Source of the DNA: a virus
DNA length: 35,601 bases
Strand: one strand, 5' to 3'
IMG/VR virus record: IMGVR_UViG_3300022856_000016
Coordinates: 1 to 35,601 of that record
Positions within the stretch are counted from its first letter, which is position 1, and each line of letters begins with the position of its first letter. The translations under genes were made by a program, and so were the position numbers. Below are positions 20,036-28,991 of this stretch, piece by piece. The notes beneath the pieces were generated by a model. That model ran no database searches, was not told the DNA's origin, and saw only the letters and a list, made by a program, of their open reading frames with translations.

Positions 20036-22495
20036 ATGTCAGAGACAGTAAACAACTTAGTTGGGATGGATACAGAGACGTTCCTGATAGGTCAGGAAGC
20101 ACCGTTCCCGAGGCCAGTCTGTGTTCAGTTCTCAGATTTCGATAAGGGTCAGGTTGACCCCGGGACCGTATCAGTTCTCGATGGGATGGAATCGATTTTC
20201 GAGATCACTGCAGATTCAGGCGAGAACAACATTGTCACAGTGTGGCACAACGCGAGCTACGACTTGCAGGTCATGTGCCAGCACCGACCGGACCTGCTAC
20301 CCAAGATGATCGAGATGGTTCGATCTGGACACGCCAAGTGTACTTTGATCCGCGAGCAGATGCTGAACCTGGCACAGTATGGCCATCCTAGCATGATCGA
20401 GATCAACGGAGTGTTCAAGCAGATCAGCAACGCCCTTGTAGAGTGCGTTCGTCGGTATTTCGGTGTCGACCTGTCTGCATCGAAAGCGGATGACTCTTGG
20501 CGCATGAATTACGCATCTCTGATCAATGTGCCGTTAGCGCAGTGGCCACCCGAGGCTGTCGAGTACGCGGCAGACGATCCGGTGTGGGCTGCCAAGCTGT
20601 ACATGGCCCAGGAGAAGCGCCGGGAAGAATTCATCGATCGCGTCGGCGTGGATCCCCTGAAGCAGGAGACCTTCCGTACCGAGAAGTCTTTCCTACTCAC
20701 GTTCCTGACACAGGTAGGCTACGACGTGGATCCGATACGGTTCTGGGAGATTGAGCAAGGGATCCTGGATAACTTCAACGAGACACTATTCCCCCTGCTC
20801 ACAGAGGCGACCATCTATCGCCCGAAGACACCTCCCCAACCGTTCGCCAACGGCGCTAAGGACCACACTGAAGACTGCTTCGCCAACAACAAGAGTCCTC
20901 AGTACGACAAGAAGCGTGCAACTGGGAAGAACAAAGAAACGTGCGACTGCCCTCCGAAGATGACGGGAGGCAAAAAGGCCGGCATACAAACCAAGATATT
21001 GCAGGCCTACGTGTGGGAGCTGTGTCGGGGATCGGATGATTTCCAAATCTCGTTCACTAAGTCTGCAAACCATGCCGATGTTGGGCACTTCTCGAAACAC
21101 CAATGGGCATCGGATCCATTAGTTACCACAAGGCTGATGACCTTTGTTGCTGTTAACAAGGAATTCCTTGAGGCACATAAGCAGCTTGACCCTATCGTAC
21201 TGGAATATGCCGACTACCAAGAGTACTCCAAGCTAGTATCAAGCTACCTCCCCAGCCTCCGAGAAGCCAGCGAAAATGGGTACCCTGTTAGGTCTCAATA
21301 CAGCGTCGTAAAGAGTACCGGGCGCACGTCAGCTAGAGACGCTAGCAAGGGCAAAACCAAAGAGAAGTTCTACTGCTCTTGGAACAGCCAACAGGTTGAC
21401 CCTCGTGTCCGCACAATCTGCATTGCTCCGAAGGACATCGGGTTCACCGAAATTGGCAACCGCTACGAGTGCCCGGGGATGGATTGGGTCATGGCATCCA
21501 TTGATTATTCCGCGATGGAGCTTGGCACCTGGAGCCAACGGTGTATCGATCTGCTGGGGTTCAGTGATTGCGCTACCATGATCCTAAACCAGGGCAAGGA
21601 CGCGCACATGTACCTGGCTGGGGCTCTGGCAACGCAATTCGATCCGGACTTCGCTGCAGCCTACGCAGGGGATAGTCTGATGGCTACCTACGAGTTCCTG
21701 GAAGCTATCAAGAAAGACACATCTTTTTGCGATCTCCCATTGTTCATCGAAACCTGGAAAGACGCAGGAAGATCATCAAAACCGACGTGGAAGGATTTCT
21801 GCAAGCACTACCGCACGTTCGCCAAGCCTGTCGGTTTGGGCTATCCCGGGGGTCTTGGTGTCCGCACCCTCTGCACCATGGCCGCTGCAACGTACCACTT
21901 CAAGGTAACGGAAGCGGAATCAAAGCAGGCGCGTGAAATCTGGAAGAGCACTTACCGGGAAGCCCAGGCAGCGTTGACCTATGTCAACAACGAACTTGTC
22001 GATCCCTCCCGCGACATCATGTGGAAAGAGGATCCACGGACGGGCAATAGGAAGCGCGAAGTGCGTTACGCTTACACGACCGCCGGCGGATTGTACCGTA
22101 GCAACTGCACGTACACTGCAGCGGCAAACGGGTGCTTCCTCCAGGCTCCTGGCGCCGAAGGGGCGTTGGCCGGCATGGCGAATACGATTCGGGAAGCGTA
22201 TTCCGGTAGTGGGATACTCGGTCCGGACAGCTATGGACTGCAGACAGTCCCCATCAACTTTGTCCATGATGAGGGTATCTTCTTGCTACGGAGAGATGGT
22301 AACGAATCAAAGCGGGCGTTTGAACTTGCCGATTTGATGGTTGCAGGTATGAAGACCGCCACCCCGGATGTAACTGCAGGAGCCGAGCCTGTGTTGATGT
22401 TCAGATGGGACAAGAAAGCTGAAGCAGAGTACGATTCGGACGGGGTTCTGATCCCGTGGGACGAAGACGATAGGCCAGAAAGGGAAATGATATGA
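20036..22495 (+). CDS. polA: Family A DNA polymerase with 3'-5' exonuclease, 819 aa
   Basis: Replicative phage polymerase. Exonuclease: MDTET (D12, E14), HNASYD (N72, D76) and EYAADD (Y177, D181) give ExoI-III, so proofreading looks intact. Polymerase: motif A SIDYSAMELG (D490), O-helix/motif B RTFAKPVGLGYPGGLG (R593, K597), motif C VHDEG (H744-D745-E746). The residue equivalent to E. coli Phe762 is Leu601. A Lys/Gly-rich insert (about 265-330, with Cys pairs CFANN and CDCPP) lies between the domains. No 5'-nuclease domain is present, as usual for phage enzymes. ATG follows AGGAAGGTAAGG. The stop overlaps the next start. Confidence 0.95.
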   Translation: MSETVNNLVGMDTETFLIGQEAPFPRPVCVQFSDFDKGQVDPGTVSVLDGMESIFEITADSGENNIVTVWHNASYDLQVMCQHRPDLLPKMIEMVRSGHAKCTLIREQMLNLAQYGHPSMIEINGVFKQISNALVECVRRYFGVDLSASKADDSWRMNYASLINVPLAQWPPEAVEYAADDPVWAAKLYMAQEKRREEFIDRVGVDPLKQETFRTEKSFLLTFLTQVGYDVDPIRFWEIEQGILDNFNETLFPLLTEATIYRPKTPPQPFANGAKDHTEDCFANNKSPQYDKKRATGKNKETCDCPPKMTGGKKAGIQTKILQAYVWELCRGSDDFQISFTKSANHADVGHFSKHQWASDPLVTTRLMTFVAVNKEFLEAHKQLDPIVLEYADYQEYSKLVSSYLPSLREASENGYPVRSQYSVVKSTGRTSARDASKGKTKEKFYCSWNSQQVDPRVRTICIAPKDIGFTEIGNRYECPGMDWVMASIDYSAMELGTWSQRCIDLLGFSDCATMILNQGKDAHMYLAGALATQFDPDFAAAYAGDSLMATYEFLEAIKKDTSFCDLPLFIETWKDAGRSSKPTWKDFCKHYRTFAKPVGLGYPGGLGVRTLCTMAAATYHFKVTEAESKQAREIWKSTYREAQAALTYVNNELVDPSRDIMWKEDPRTGNRKREVRYAYTTAGGLYRSNCTYTAAANGCFLQAPGAEGALAGMANTIREAYSGSGILGPDSYGLQTVPINFVHDEGIFLLRRDGNESKRAFELADLMVAGMKTATPDVTAGAEPVLMFRWDKKAEAEYDSDGVLIPWDEDDRPEREMI

Positions 22496-22767
22496 TTATG
22501 GGCGAAGTAACAGCAAAAGCGGCACGCAGAGGCAAGTACGGGGAATTCGCAAAGAGGTTAATCAATCTGCATATCGGCAGTGAGTTTTCGGTCTTCGAAG
22601 ACGGAACCCCTGCCAACCTCCTCCGCACCCGACTGTGGTCCGCGATGCGCACCAACGAGGATGTTCAATCGTACCTGGACTCGACCGGGCGCCTGTTGAA
22701 ATTCCGGACCGAAGGCGGCACCATGGTTTTCGTGAGCGTTGAAAACCAGAAATCAGAAGTCGTATAA
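22492..22767 (+). CDS. Protein of unknown function, 91 aa
   Basis: ATG at 22492 overlaps the polymerase TGA (ATGA), with AGAAAGGGAA upstream; a second ATG at 22498 is also possible. The product has a basic helix (TAKAARRGKYGEFAKRLINL), then a small alpha/beta region with LLRTRLWSAMRTNEDVQSYL and RLLKFRTEGGTMVFVSV. The pattern suggests a small nucleic-acid-binding domain, but no family is recognised. Coupling to polA suggests a role in replication. Confidence 0.65.
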   Translation: MIMGEVTAKAARRGKYGEFAKRLINLHIGSEFSVFEDGTPANLLRTRLWSAMRTNEDVQSYLDSTGRLLKFRTEGGTMVFVSVENQKSEVV

Positions 22768-22808
22768 TCGGCTCCCCTGGCATACTCAAAAACAAGGAAA
22801 GCGACAAC

Positions 22809-23891
22809 ATGTTGAAACTGACAAAGAAGCAGGTTAACGCGGTAGTAACCGCAGCATCGGCAGTCTTGACTCGCAAGATTGATGAGGAGCTCAAGAACGT
22901 ACTATTCGTTCCGAGTGGTGTCGATCATTTGGAGGCGATGTCGACCAACGGTACCGAGACGATTGGGATCCAGATCGACGCCGCTTTGGAAGAATCAATC
23001 ACGGTACCTCTCAACGCCCTGACCTCCTACAAAGCAGCCAAGCCGGAGGAAGACTTCTACGCTTACTTCGACGGCAACTGCGTGTACTGCGGTCCGGAGT
23101 CTGACATGGCCGAGTATCCGGAAGCATCATCCGACGCAACCAAGCCTGCAGGGATCAATCTTTTTGATTTCAACGTAAAGACATTCCTGTCCACGGTTCG
23201 GGGACTTGACTGGGGAATCCCGAAAAAGGATCCGATGCTGTACTTCAGCGATCAAGGTGTATACGTCGGGAGCGGCCTGAATCTGGTATGGGGTTACGTC
23301 GCTGGGTTACCGGAAAGCATACCTTTCGGCAATGTCCCCTTGACCCGAGTACTTCTCAAGAAGATGCCTACGAGGGGATCTGGCAAGATCGGGTATGGCC
23401 CCGGGGGCGATATTTTGTACCTGGAGGTGGGCAAATACTGGTACAGTGTCAAATTTGCCATCATCGACAAGACAGACATCATTGAAACTTTGGCTTTGTA
23501 TGTCCCTGGGTACAAAACCACTCTTGTATTCACAGATCCCCAGAAACAGGCCCAGGAGCTTCGTGAGGTCTTGGCCGCATTCCCGGCCGGATCTTCCGAC
23601 CACGCAGCGCTCAGCGCCGGAAAACGGGCCAGTATGGTAACTGTGTTGCTGGAGGGCAGACCAGTGGGGTTTCCCTTGGACGTCTTGACCGAAGGTGAGT
23701 CCTACACACGCCCAGTCGTATCACTGACACTCATAGTGAATGCTTTGGACGCTGGTCTCACTGAGCTGTGTTTCGGAAATGACCCGTCTCAACCTCTTGT
23801 ATTCTCACATGCCGATACCGCATGTGTCATCATGCCCATTACCCCAGGGACATACTCACCCGAGGACAAGATTCTCGTTGGAGGTGCGTGA
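22809..23891 (+). CDS. Possible beta-sliding-clamp-like protein, 360 aa
   Basis: Length (360) and layout resemble bacterial DNA polymerase III beta clamps (about 365-380). Features are an N-terminal helix followed by many short strands (LKNVLFVPSGVDHLEAMSTN, TIGIQIDAALEESITVPLNAL) and a near C-terminal strand ACVIMPITPG recalling the family's conserved VVMPMRL. The preceding LVFSHADTACVIM fits the last clamp hairpin. Divergence is large, and no clamp signature is decisive by eye. If correct, it would tether the adjacent family A polymerase. It begins at ATG with AAGGAAAGCGACAAC and ends 1 bp before the resolvase gene. Confidence 0.45.
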   Translation: MLKLTKKQVNAVVTAASAVLTRKIDEELKNVLFVPSGVDHLEAMSTNGTETIGIQIDAALEESITVPLNALTSYKAAKPEEDFYAYFDGNCVYCGPESDMAEYPEASSDATKPAGINLFDFNVKTFLSTVRGLDWGIPKKDPMLYFSDQGVYVGSGLNLVWGYVAGLPESIPFGNVPLTRVLLKKMPTRGSGKIGYGPGGDILYLEVGKYWYSVKFAIIDKTDIIETLALYVPGYKTTLVFTDPQKQAQELREVLAAFPAGSSDHAALSAGKRASMVTVLLEGRPVGFPLDVLTEGESYTRPVVSLTLIVNALDAGLTELCFGNDPSQPLVFSHADTACVIMPITPGTYSPEDKILVGGA

Positions 23892-23892
23892 C

Positions 23893-24513
23893 ATGGAATT
23901 CGCAGGAGCAGATCCTGATTTAAGGACTGTCTCGATCGCCTACGTGGATCGCAACGGGAAGATGGTAGGGTTCTTTCTCTACCGGTACCCGTCGAAGGCA
24001 AAGGGTGTCCCAAGGGACGAACTGCTGAACTGGGGGGTACACACGGCCACTTTCTGCCGACACCCGGCGATGTTGGCTTTCGTAGAGTATCCCCAGATCA
24101 CACCCAAGACGCCCAACCGTCAAAGCCTGGTAGAGCTGTCTGTCATCGCAGGCGCTCTGGCTGGGAACTTGGATGCCAGGTTGGCTCTGCCTATGCAGTG
24201 GAAAGGCTCGATCCCGAAGCACATCCACCAGGGACGGGTGTACGCCACCCAAGGATGGGACTTCAAGCAGGTAAAGGGTAAGAGTGAGAAATACTCATAC
24301 CCGATCGGGGAAGCGTATCGGCAGCACCTGAACAGCTGCTGGACTATCATTGACGGAGATCTCATCGAAGCTGGAGTCGAAAAGAGTCTCCCAAATTCCG
24401 TTTGGAAGGATCTGGGAGACTCGTTAGGCTTGGCCGTTCACGCGCAATGTGTGTATGAGGTCGAGACTACGGAGCGTCTTCCAGGTCACCTGATATATCC
24501 CACTCGTCAGTAG
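23893..24513 (+). CDS. RuvC-like Holliday junction resolvase, 206 aa
   Basis: Predicted RNase H-fold nuclease for resolving branched DNA. D7 in AGADPDLRTVSIAYVD matches the RuvC GIDPGxR start, E65 in AFVEYPQ the second acidic residue, and D173/D176 in KDLGDSLGLAVHA the final Asp with the DAxALA-type helix. Lys/Arg-rich segments (WKGSIPKHIHQGR, KGKSEKYSYP) would contact DNA. Length fits RuvC (about 160-210). ATG 23893 follows GGAGGTGCGTGAC. It is the last plus-strand gene, and its final 47 bp overlap the end of the convergent tail gene. Confidence 0.65.
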   Translation: MEFAGADPDLRTVSIAYVDRNGKMVGFFLYRYPSKAKGVPRDELLNWGVHTATFCRHPAMLAFVEYPQITPKTPNRQSLVELSVIAGALAGNLDARLALPMQWKGSIPKHIHQGRVYATQGWDFKQVKGKSEKYSYPIGEAYRQHLNSCWTIIDGDLIEAGVEKSLPNSVWKDLGDSLGLAVHAQCVYEVETTERLPGHLIYPTRQ

Positions 24514-25150
24514 CAACTTTCCGAAGCGTTACCGTCGAATACTGCGCCCTGACTTTCAGAGTCTCCGGGGTATTCACGGTAACGCCGGAGCCGGCCGCCA
24601 CAGTTACCTGCCCCACCCCTACCTGGATGACCGGGATCTCCGCGCCAACAGCAAACACCAAGCTGGAATCCGGGGGTACTGTAACCGTGATAGCGCTGGC
24701 ATTCGATGCGCGCACATACGAGTACTCATCAGTCAGAGCCAGGGTGTAAGTTGTCCCTGTCTGGTCGTTGACAGTCCTGTTGTGGGGGTTGGCCCAAGTG
24801 CCATCGGCTCGCAGGAAGTGGTACGACGCGCCGGTCAGCTTGCGAAGCAGGCCATGCACGGAGGTCGACGCATCCAGATCCGTGTTGTCATCAGGTGCAG
24901 CCAGATCGTCGAGTTTTGAACTGGCAGCCACGTTTACCCAAGAAGAGCCGTTCGACACCATCAGGGCCGGGGGTGAGGACTGCACCACCACAAGGCAGTG
25001 TTCGAACGACGCGGCTGCCGGCAACGCACCTACCGTTGCTACCCGATAGATCGGAAATGCGCCGCCTACCAATAGGCCGAAGTTGGTGTTGACTTCGACT
25101 TCCCAGTTATTGAGACCTGAGAGAATTTCATCAAGTGTTGGACGTGCCAC
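24467..25150 (-). CDS. Tail protein, 227 aa
   Basis: Last gene of the leftward tail operon. The N-terminus is helical (RPTLDEILSGLNNWEVEVNT), then come GALPAAASFEHCLVVV, typical of tail-fibre-associated proteins, LRADGTWANPHN, and a Thr/Val-rich beta domain ending VRAQYSTVTLRKVATDEWDI. The last element is common at the C-termini of phage tail and fibre proteins. It is probably a tip or side-fibre component involved in host contact (inference). Start is GTG with GGGGTACGAACT upstream. Its 3' end overlaps the resolvase gene on the other strand. Confidence 0.65.
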   Translation of the reverse strand: MARPTLDEILSGLNNWEVEVNTNFGLLVGGAFPIYRVATVGALPAAASFEHCLVVVQSSPPALMVSNGSSWVNVAASSKLDDLAAPDDNTDLDASTSVHGLLRKLTGASYHFLRADGTWANPHNRTVNDQTGTTYTLALTDEYSYVRASNASAITVTVPPDSSLVFAVGAEIPVIQVGVGQVTVAAGSGVTVNTPETLKVRAQYSTVTLRKVATDEWDISGDLEDAP

Positions 25151-25162
25151 AGTTCGTACCCC

Positions 25163-27667
25163 TTATAGCTTCTCGAAAGAACTCTCGTCGTATTCGCTTT
25201 CAAGCCCGTTCAAAGTGTTGACCAAGCGGATGAGGATTTCAGAAGGCTCCGACCCGAAATCAGATACCATATTGCCGTTGGAATATGTGTAGCTGTTGTC
25301 GTCCAGGGAACTCACGGTCCTCTTCAGTGTGGTGCCGGTAGAGTCATAGATTCTCAAGGTAAACGTACCTTCAGGCAGTACAGGCTGTATCGCGGTACCG
25401 GCAGCTTGGAACCCGGCGCCGGAAGCTTTTTCAGAGGCGTTCCGAAATGACCACTTCAGATCGAGATCATTCCCTGCGTCCCAGCTGAGTAGGTTGTCAG
25501 ACGAATTCAGGTTCTCGGGGGACATTGGTCGGTATCCGCTCCCCTGCATCGCTAGAGATGCTGTCGTGGCCACAGACTCATTTATCGCATCGTTCCAGGT
25601 TTGCGGAATCGTTTTGATGGAGACCGTGTTTCCTGCTGCTAAGAAATCCCCTACGTACGGTACCAGGTACTTCTGATCGAAGATGAACACGTTTGACCCG
25701 GCCGCGTGCTCGACCTTTCTGGATCCAAACCTACCTCTGATTATCCCTTCCAATTGATAGGTAGTACTCGACAGGATAACTATGTTTCTCAAGAACATGA
25801 ATTCCCTATCGATCACACATAGCTGGTACCCGTTGCGCCATCCGGCTTCCGCTCCGGTGTAGTTGTCGACTTCATCCAGGTCGTCTCCAACCAGGGTGAC
25901 CTCTGGGCCTTCCTCCTGTAGACTAAGCGCCGTGTCGCCTCCCATGGAGCTGTTCAACGTGCCTCCAAGGGAAATCATGCTGTTTGCCCCTAGATCATCA
26001 TATGTCACTGAATCTAGGGAAAGGAGGATCGATGCCTCCGAGATTACTTTGGAGTCACGCACCCTGAATAGGTACGCTGCAAGGGTGTCAGGGCTTTGGT
26101 ACCGGTTAGATTCAAGGAACGCGATAGCCGGATCAGGCTCAGCGACATCTAGGTCAAAACCTCCAGCGCCTATGGTATCAGGCAACCGTGAATTAAGACC
26201 ATAGATATCCTGAATCGACGCAAGTTCAGCGTACCCCTCGTCAGGCTTCATGATGACACTCGTCAAGATGTACAATGGTACAGTTCCCTCGATCCGGAAC
26301 CGCTGACCGGGATACATCAACAGTGCCTCTCTGGAGGCTTTGAACTTCTGAGCAGACCCCCTACCGGAATCCTCCTGACTGCGTCTCTCAGATACGATCA
26401 GGGCAGTGTTCCAGTCACCTATGGTCGCCATCTGGACCTTTGCATCCTTTGGACTCTCCGAGTCGTCCAAAATACCTTCTGATCCCCACACTACGGTCGT
26501 TTCTTTGAAGTTACGGTCCATGTCCGTAAACGTGTAGACAGTCCTTTCACAAGAATTTACGTAGTGGGATGTGATTGTCTCTGGTTCCCCAAACTCCAGT
26601 AGCCCGTAGGGAATGTCCGGAAAGGATTCCGACGATTCCCTGATCAAACTGAACTCAATAAGTCCAGTACTCGGGTTCCTACCCTTCAGGATCCCAAAAT
26701 CCTGCATGAGAGCGGCAACGCTAGCTTTCCAAGACTCCCCATTTTGAAGCATCAAGTGACATGGAGTACCCTCAGCATCTACCGCTACCCCCACTGACGC
26801 CAGGCTATCGAGATCGAAGTGCCCTGTCGGTAGCTGCATCCCCCTCGGACTTGCAGAAAACAATATTTCCCGTAGGAGCGACGCCGGATTGTAACCTTCC
26901 CCATTAGCCGTCATCCAGTCGTCGATGCCTGGTATAAGAGTCTCTGTAGGTTTGACTGTGATCTCGTAATCAATAGTAGGCCAAATAGGGGAATACCCTA
27001 GACGCCTCTTAATCCACACACCATAGCACACACCCCGCCATGCGGAGCTTATGTTGTAGTCGCTAGCTACGGTCGCTCTTTCCTGAACACTGGCTTTAGC
27101 CGATTTAAACGCCGGTATGCCTCCCCAAAACAATTCCTGAAATGATAACTGAGATGATATTAGTTGTTGATAATCGGTATTCGATATATGAGATACTCTC
27201 AACTCTGATGGTATATCTTGTGTGAGCGTTCCCCAGTATAAGTGAAAAGTCCCCCCTTTACCTAGATCTATGACGGCTTTGTCAGGATTGCTATCCCTTG
27301 TTACTTCCCCCTCCCAGATTACTTCCCCATTTGCCCATATCTTCGTTAGGGAATACGCAGGCCCGACACACAGGAAGTGGAGGGCATTCTCGTTATAGAT
27401 GGTAACCTTGGAACTTTTCTTGCTACCACCTTTCTTCCCTCCACTGCCAGACTTTTCTTTCGTTATCACCCTATCCCCTACCCACCCTATGATAGCCCCG
27501 ATCCTCTTTTTTCCCTTCAAAATTGGGATCATATTCCCGCGTGTGGAAGATGTCGTTGCCTTATCGTCGTTGAGCGTTGGCTCTTTTTGGTCCTTCCTGA
27601 GAAGCATCCCAGCCATGAGAGACAAGGCTTGAATGACAATGAAAGTTATTACCTTACCGATAAACAT
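25163..27667 (-). CDS. Tail tip protein, J-like / GTA gp15-like, 834 aa
   Basis: Central baseplate-hub or tip protein that contacts the host. The position directly after the NlpC/P60 gene, the length and N-terminal features (GNMIPILKGKKRIGAIIGWV, a variant of the hub-domain start) fit the J-like family. A hydrophobic N-terminal stretch (1-23) is followed by a Lys/Gly/Ser-rich linker (about 71-88). Internal landmarks are YGVWIKRRLGYSPIW, a hub segment RRSQEDSGRGSAQKFKASREAL with MYPGQRFRIEG, an IIRGRFGS segment near residue 650, and a C-terminal fibronectin-like beta domain. Start overlaps the previous stop by 1 nt. Confidence 0.75.
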   Translation of the reverse strand: MFIGKVITFIVIQALSLMAGMLLRKDQKEPTLNDDKATTSSTRGNMIPILKGKKRIGAIIGWVGDRVITKEKSGSGGKKGGSKKSSKVTIYNENALHFLCVGPAYSLTKIWANGEVIWEGEVTRDSNPDKAVIDLGKGGTFHLYWGTLTQDIPSELRVSHISNTDYQQLISSQLSFQELFWGGIPAFKSAKASVQERATVASDYNISSAWRGVCYGVWIKRRLGYSPIWPTIDYEITVKPTETLIPGIDDWMTANGEGYNPASLLREILFSASPRGMQLPTGHFDLDSLASVGVAVDAEGTPCHLMLQNGESWKASVAALMQDFGILKGRNPSTGLIEFSLIRESSESFPDIPYGLLEFGEPETITSHYVNSCERTVYTFTDMDRNFKETTVVWGSEGILDDSESPKDAKVQMATIGDWNTALIVSERRSQEDSGRGSAQKFKASREALLMYPGQRFRIEGTVPLYILTSVIMKPDEGYAELASIQDIYGLNSRLPDTIGAGGFDLDVAEPDPAIAFLESNRYQSPDTLAAYLFRVRDSKVISEASILLSLDSVTYDDLGANSMISLGGTLNSSMGGDTALSLQEEGPEVTLVGDDLDEVDNYTGAEAGWRNGYQLCVIDREFMFLRNIVILSSTTYQLEGIIRGRFGSRKVEHAAGSNVFIFDQKYLVPYVGDFLAAGNTVSIKTIPQTWNDAINESVATTASLAMQGSGYRPMSPENLNSSDNLLSWDAGNDLDLKWSFRNASEKASGAGFQAAGTAIQPVLPEGTFTLRIYDSTGTTLKRTVSSLDDNSYTYSNGNMVSDFGSEPSEILIRLVNTLNGLESEYDESSFEKL

Positions 27668-28197
27668 TACCAGTTATCCTTCCCCATAGGGCGTAACACT
27701 TGCTTGAACGAGTAGACCCCGTACTCCATGAAAGAGCACCCAGCCTTCACCACACTGAAAGTCGTAGCGTGATACATCGTCCCAGGAACCGCCCCTACAA
27801 CCATTCCATGCCCGAGGGTTCCCAATAGCGGACCACAGCACACCAGATCCCCTGGTTCCACACCATACGATCCGTCAGCATTCGCCTCGATCTCAGTACT
27901 GGGGTAATGCTTCAAGAGCAAGTCGTAGATTCCCTTTGACTGTTTGTGGTCGGTCAAACAACAATCTTGAGCTATCAGGGGGAACTTTATGTAGGGTTGC
28001 TGGAACATGTCATCCATCACCCCGGTAACAAATCGTATGCAGTCTACCCCTACACCTTTGACTTGTTGCCCGAGGCCATAAGGTGTGTTGTTCCAACCAT
28101 CCAACACCGATTTAAGACGATTGACATAACTGGCTTCTACTTCCGGCCAGCGGAAATCCATCGACCTCATTGATCGTTTCAGCGGCGTACGCATCAT
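27667..28197 (-). CDS. NlpC/P60-type tail peptidase, 176 aa
   Basis: Putative peptidoglycan-degrading tail protein that helps DNA entry, equivalent in position to GTA gp14. The catalytic pair is visible: C53 in GVGVDCIRF and H130 in GTLGHGMVVG, with GVEPGDLVCC before the His, as in the NlpC/P60 fold. I start at the ATG at 28197, overlapping the previous stop (ATGA), with CGGAG 5 bp before. A longer frame to 28287 would overlap the upstream gene by 94 bp. Stop/start overlap with the tip gene. Confidence 0.8.
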   Translation of the reverse strand: MMRTPLKRSMRSMDFRWPEVEASYVNRLKSVLDGWNNTPYGLGQQVKGVGVDCIRFVTGVMDDMFQQPYIKFPLIAQDCCLTDHKQSKGIYDLLLKHYPSTEIEANADGSYGVEPGDLVCCGPLLGTLGHGMVVGAVPGTMYHATTFSVVKAGCSFMEYGVYSFKQVLRPMGKDNW

Positions 28198-28976
28198 ATG
28201 GTCTCCGATAGCGGGGAATACGGAACCATCTTGTATCCACACCCCAAGAAGTTGATCTCGTTGTTGTAGGCTAGGCAGGATTCCCAAGATTTATCACACC
28301 CTTGAATAAGCGTGACTTCTTGCCCTGCCATAGCCGCAGGAGGGGGCTGCACTAGAGTTAAGACACTTCCGGATTCCCACTTTTTGATCGTGAAATTCAT
28401 ACCGGCATACCGAAGTTTTCCCCTCCCGTATTGGTCGTCACTTGTTACGTGGGGTCGCGAGATGGTTACTTTGTTACCAGCGACCACTGAGCAAGTAACT
28501 GTTTCTTCCAAAAGAATCATCCGACACCCAATATCACCAAACACTCTCATACACTGGGCGTTACATGAAATCCCTGCAGGTTTGTCGAAGTAGCTGCACA
28601 CGTCCCGGTACGTCAAACGAGTTACCCCGAACTGATTTTTTGGGTTCCTGGTTGCGATGTACAAGTACCCGATGTCGATCAGGTACACGTCATCGTCAAA
28701 TTTCCCAAACACCTTGATCTCAGTTTTTGGCGAGACAGTCCCGTCTGTCAGTCGGGTGAGTATGACATCCTCGTCGCTGGAGATATCAATAGTGCCCTCA
28801 GACTCCTCCAGATCTGTAGTAGATGGTGCCAGGGTGATCTCCATCCCAGACACTGGGGAGTATGTGTCGCCGTCGTAAACGATCTCTTCATCGCTGGACG
28901 TCCAGAAGGCACCTGTCTCGCTATTTGACATCTTGACAAGGTAGTAGAATTCGTACCCTGGATCATGTATCGACAT
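28194..28976 (-). CDS. BR0599/DUF2163-like baseplate protein, 260 aa
   Basis: Equivalent to GTA gp13. The N-terminal half fits DUF2163 (tail/hub adaptor): YLVKMSNSETGAFWTSSDEEI, DTYSPVSGMEITLAPSTTDL, EIKVFGKFDDDVYLIDIGYL. The C-terminal half fits phage BR0599: QCMRVFGDIGCRMI, VTSDDQYGRGKLRYAG, and the end GCDKSWESCLAYNNEINFLG, where conserved cysteines are thought to bind metal. ATG has GCAGGAG upstream. Always found just before the NlpC/P60 peptidase in such tails. Confidence 0.8.
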   Translation of the reverse strand: MSIHDPGYEFYYLVKMSNSETGAFWTSSDEEIVYDGDTYSPVSGMEITLAPSTTDLEESEGTIDISSDEDVILTRLTDGTVSPKTEIKVFGKFDDDVYLIDIGYLYIATRNPKNQFGVTRLTYRDVCSYFDKPAGISCNAQCMRVFGDIGCRMILLEETVTCSVVAGNKVTISRPHVTSDDQYGRGKLRYAGMNFTIKKWESGSVLTLVQPPPAAMAGQEVTLIQGCDKSWESCLAYNNEINFLGCGYKMVPYSPLSETI

Positions 28977-28991
28977 CCCAATACTCCTGCC

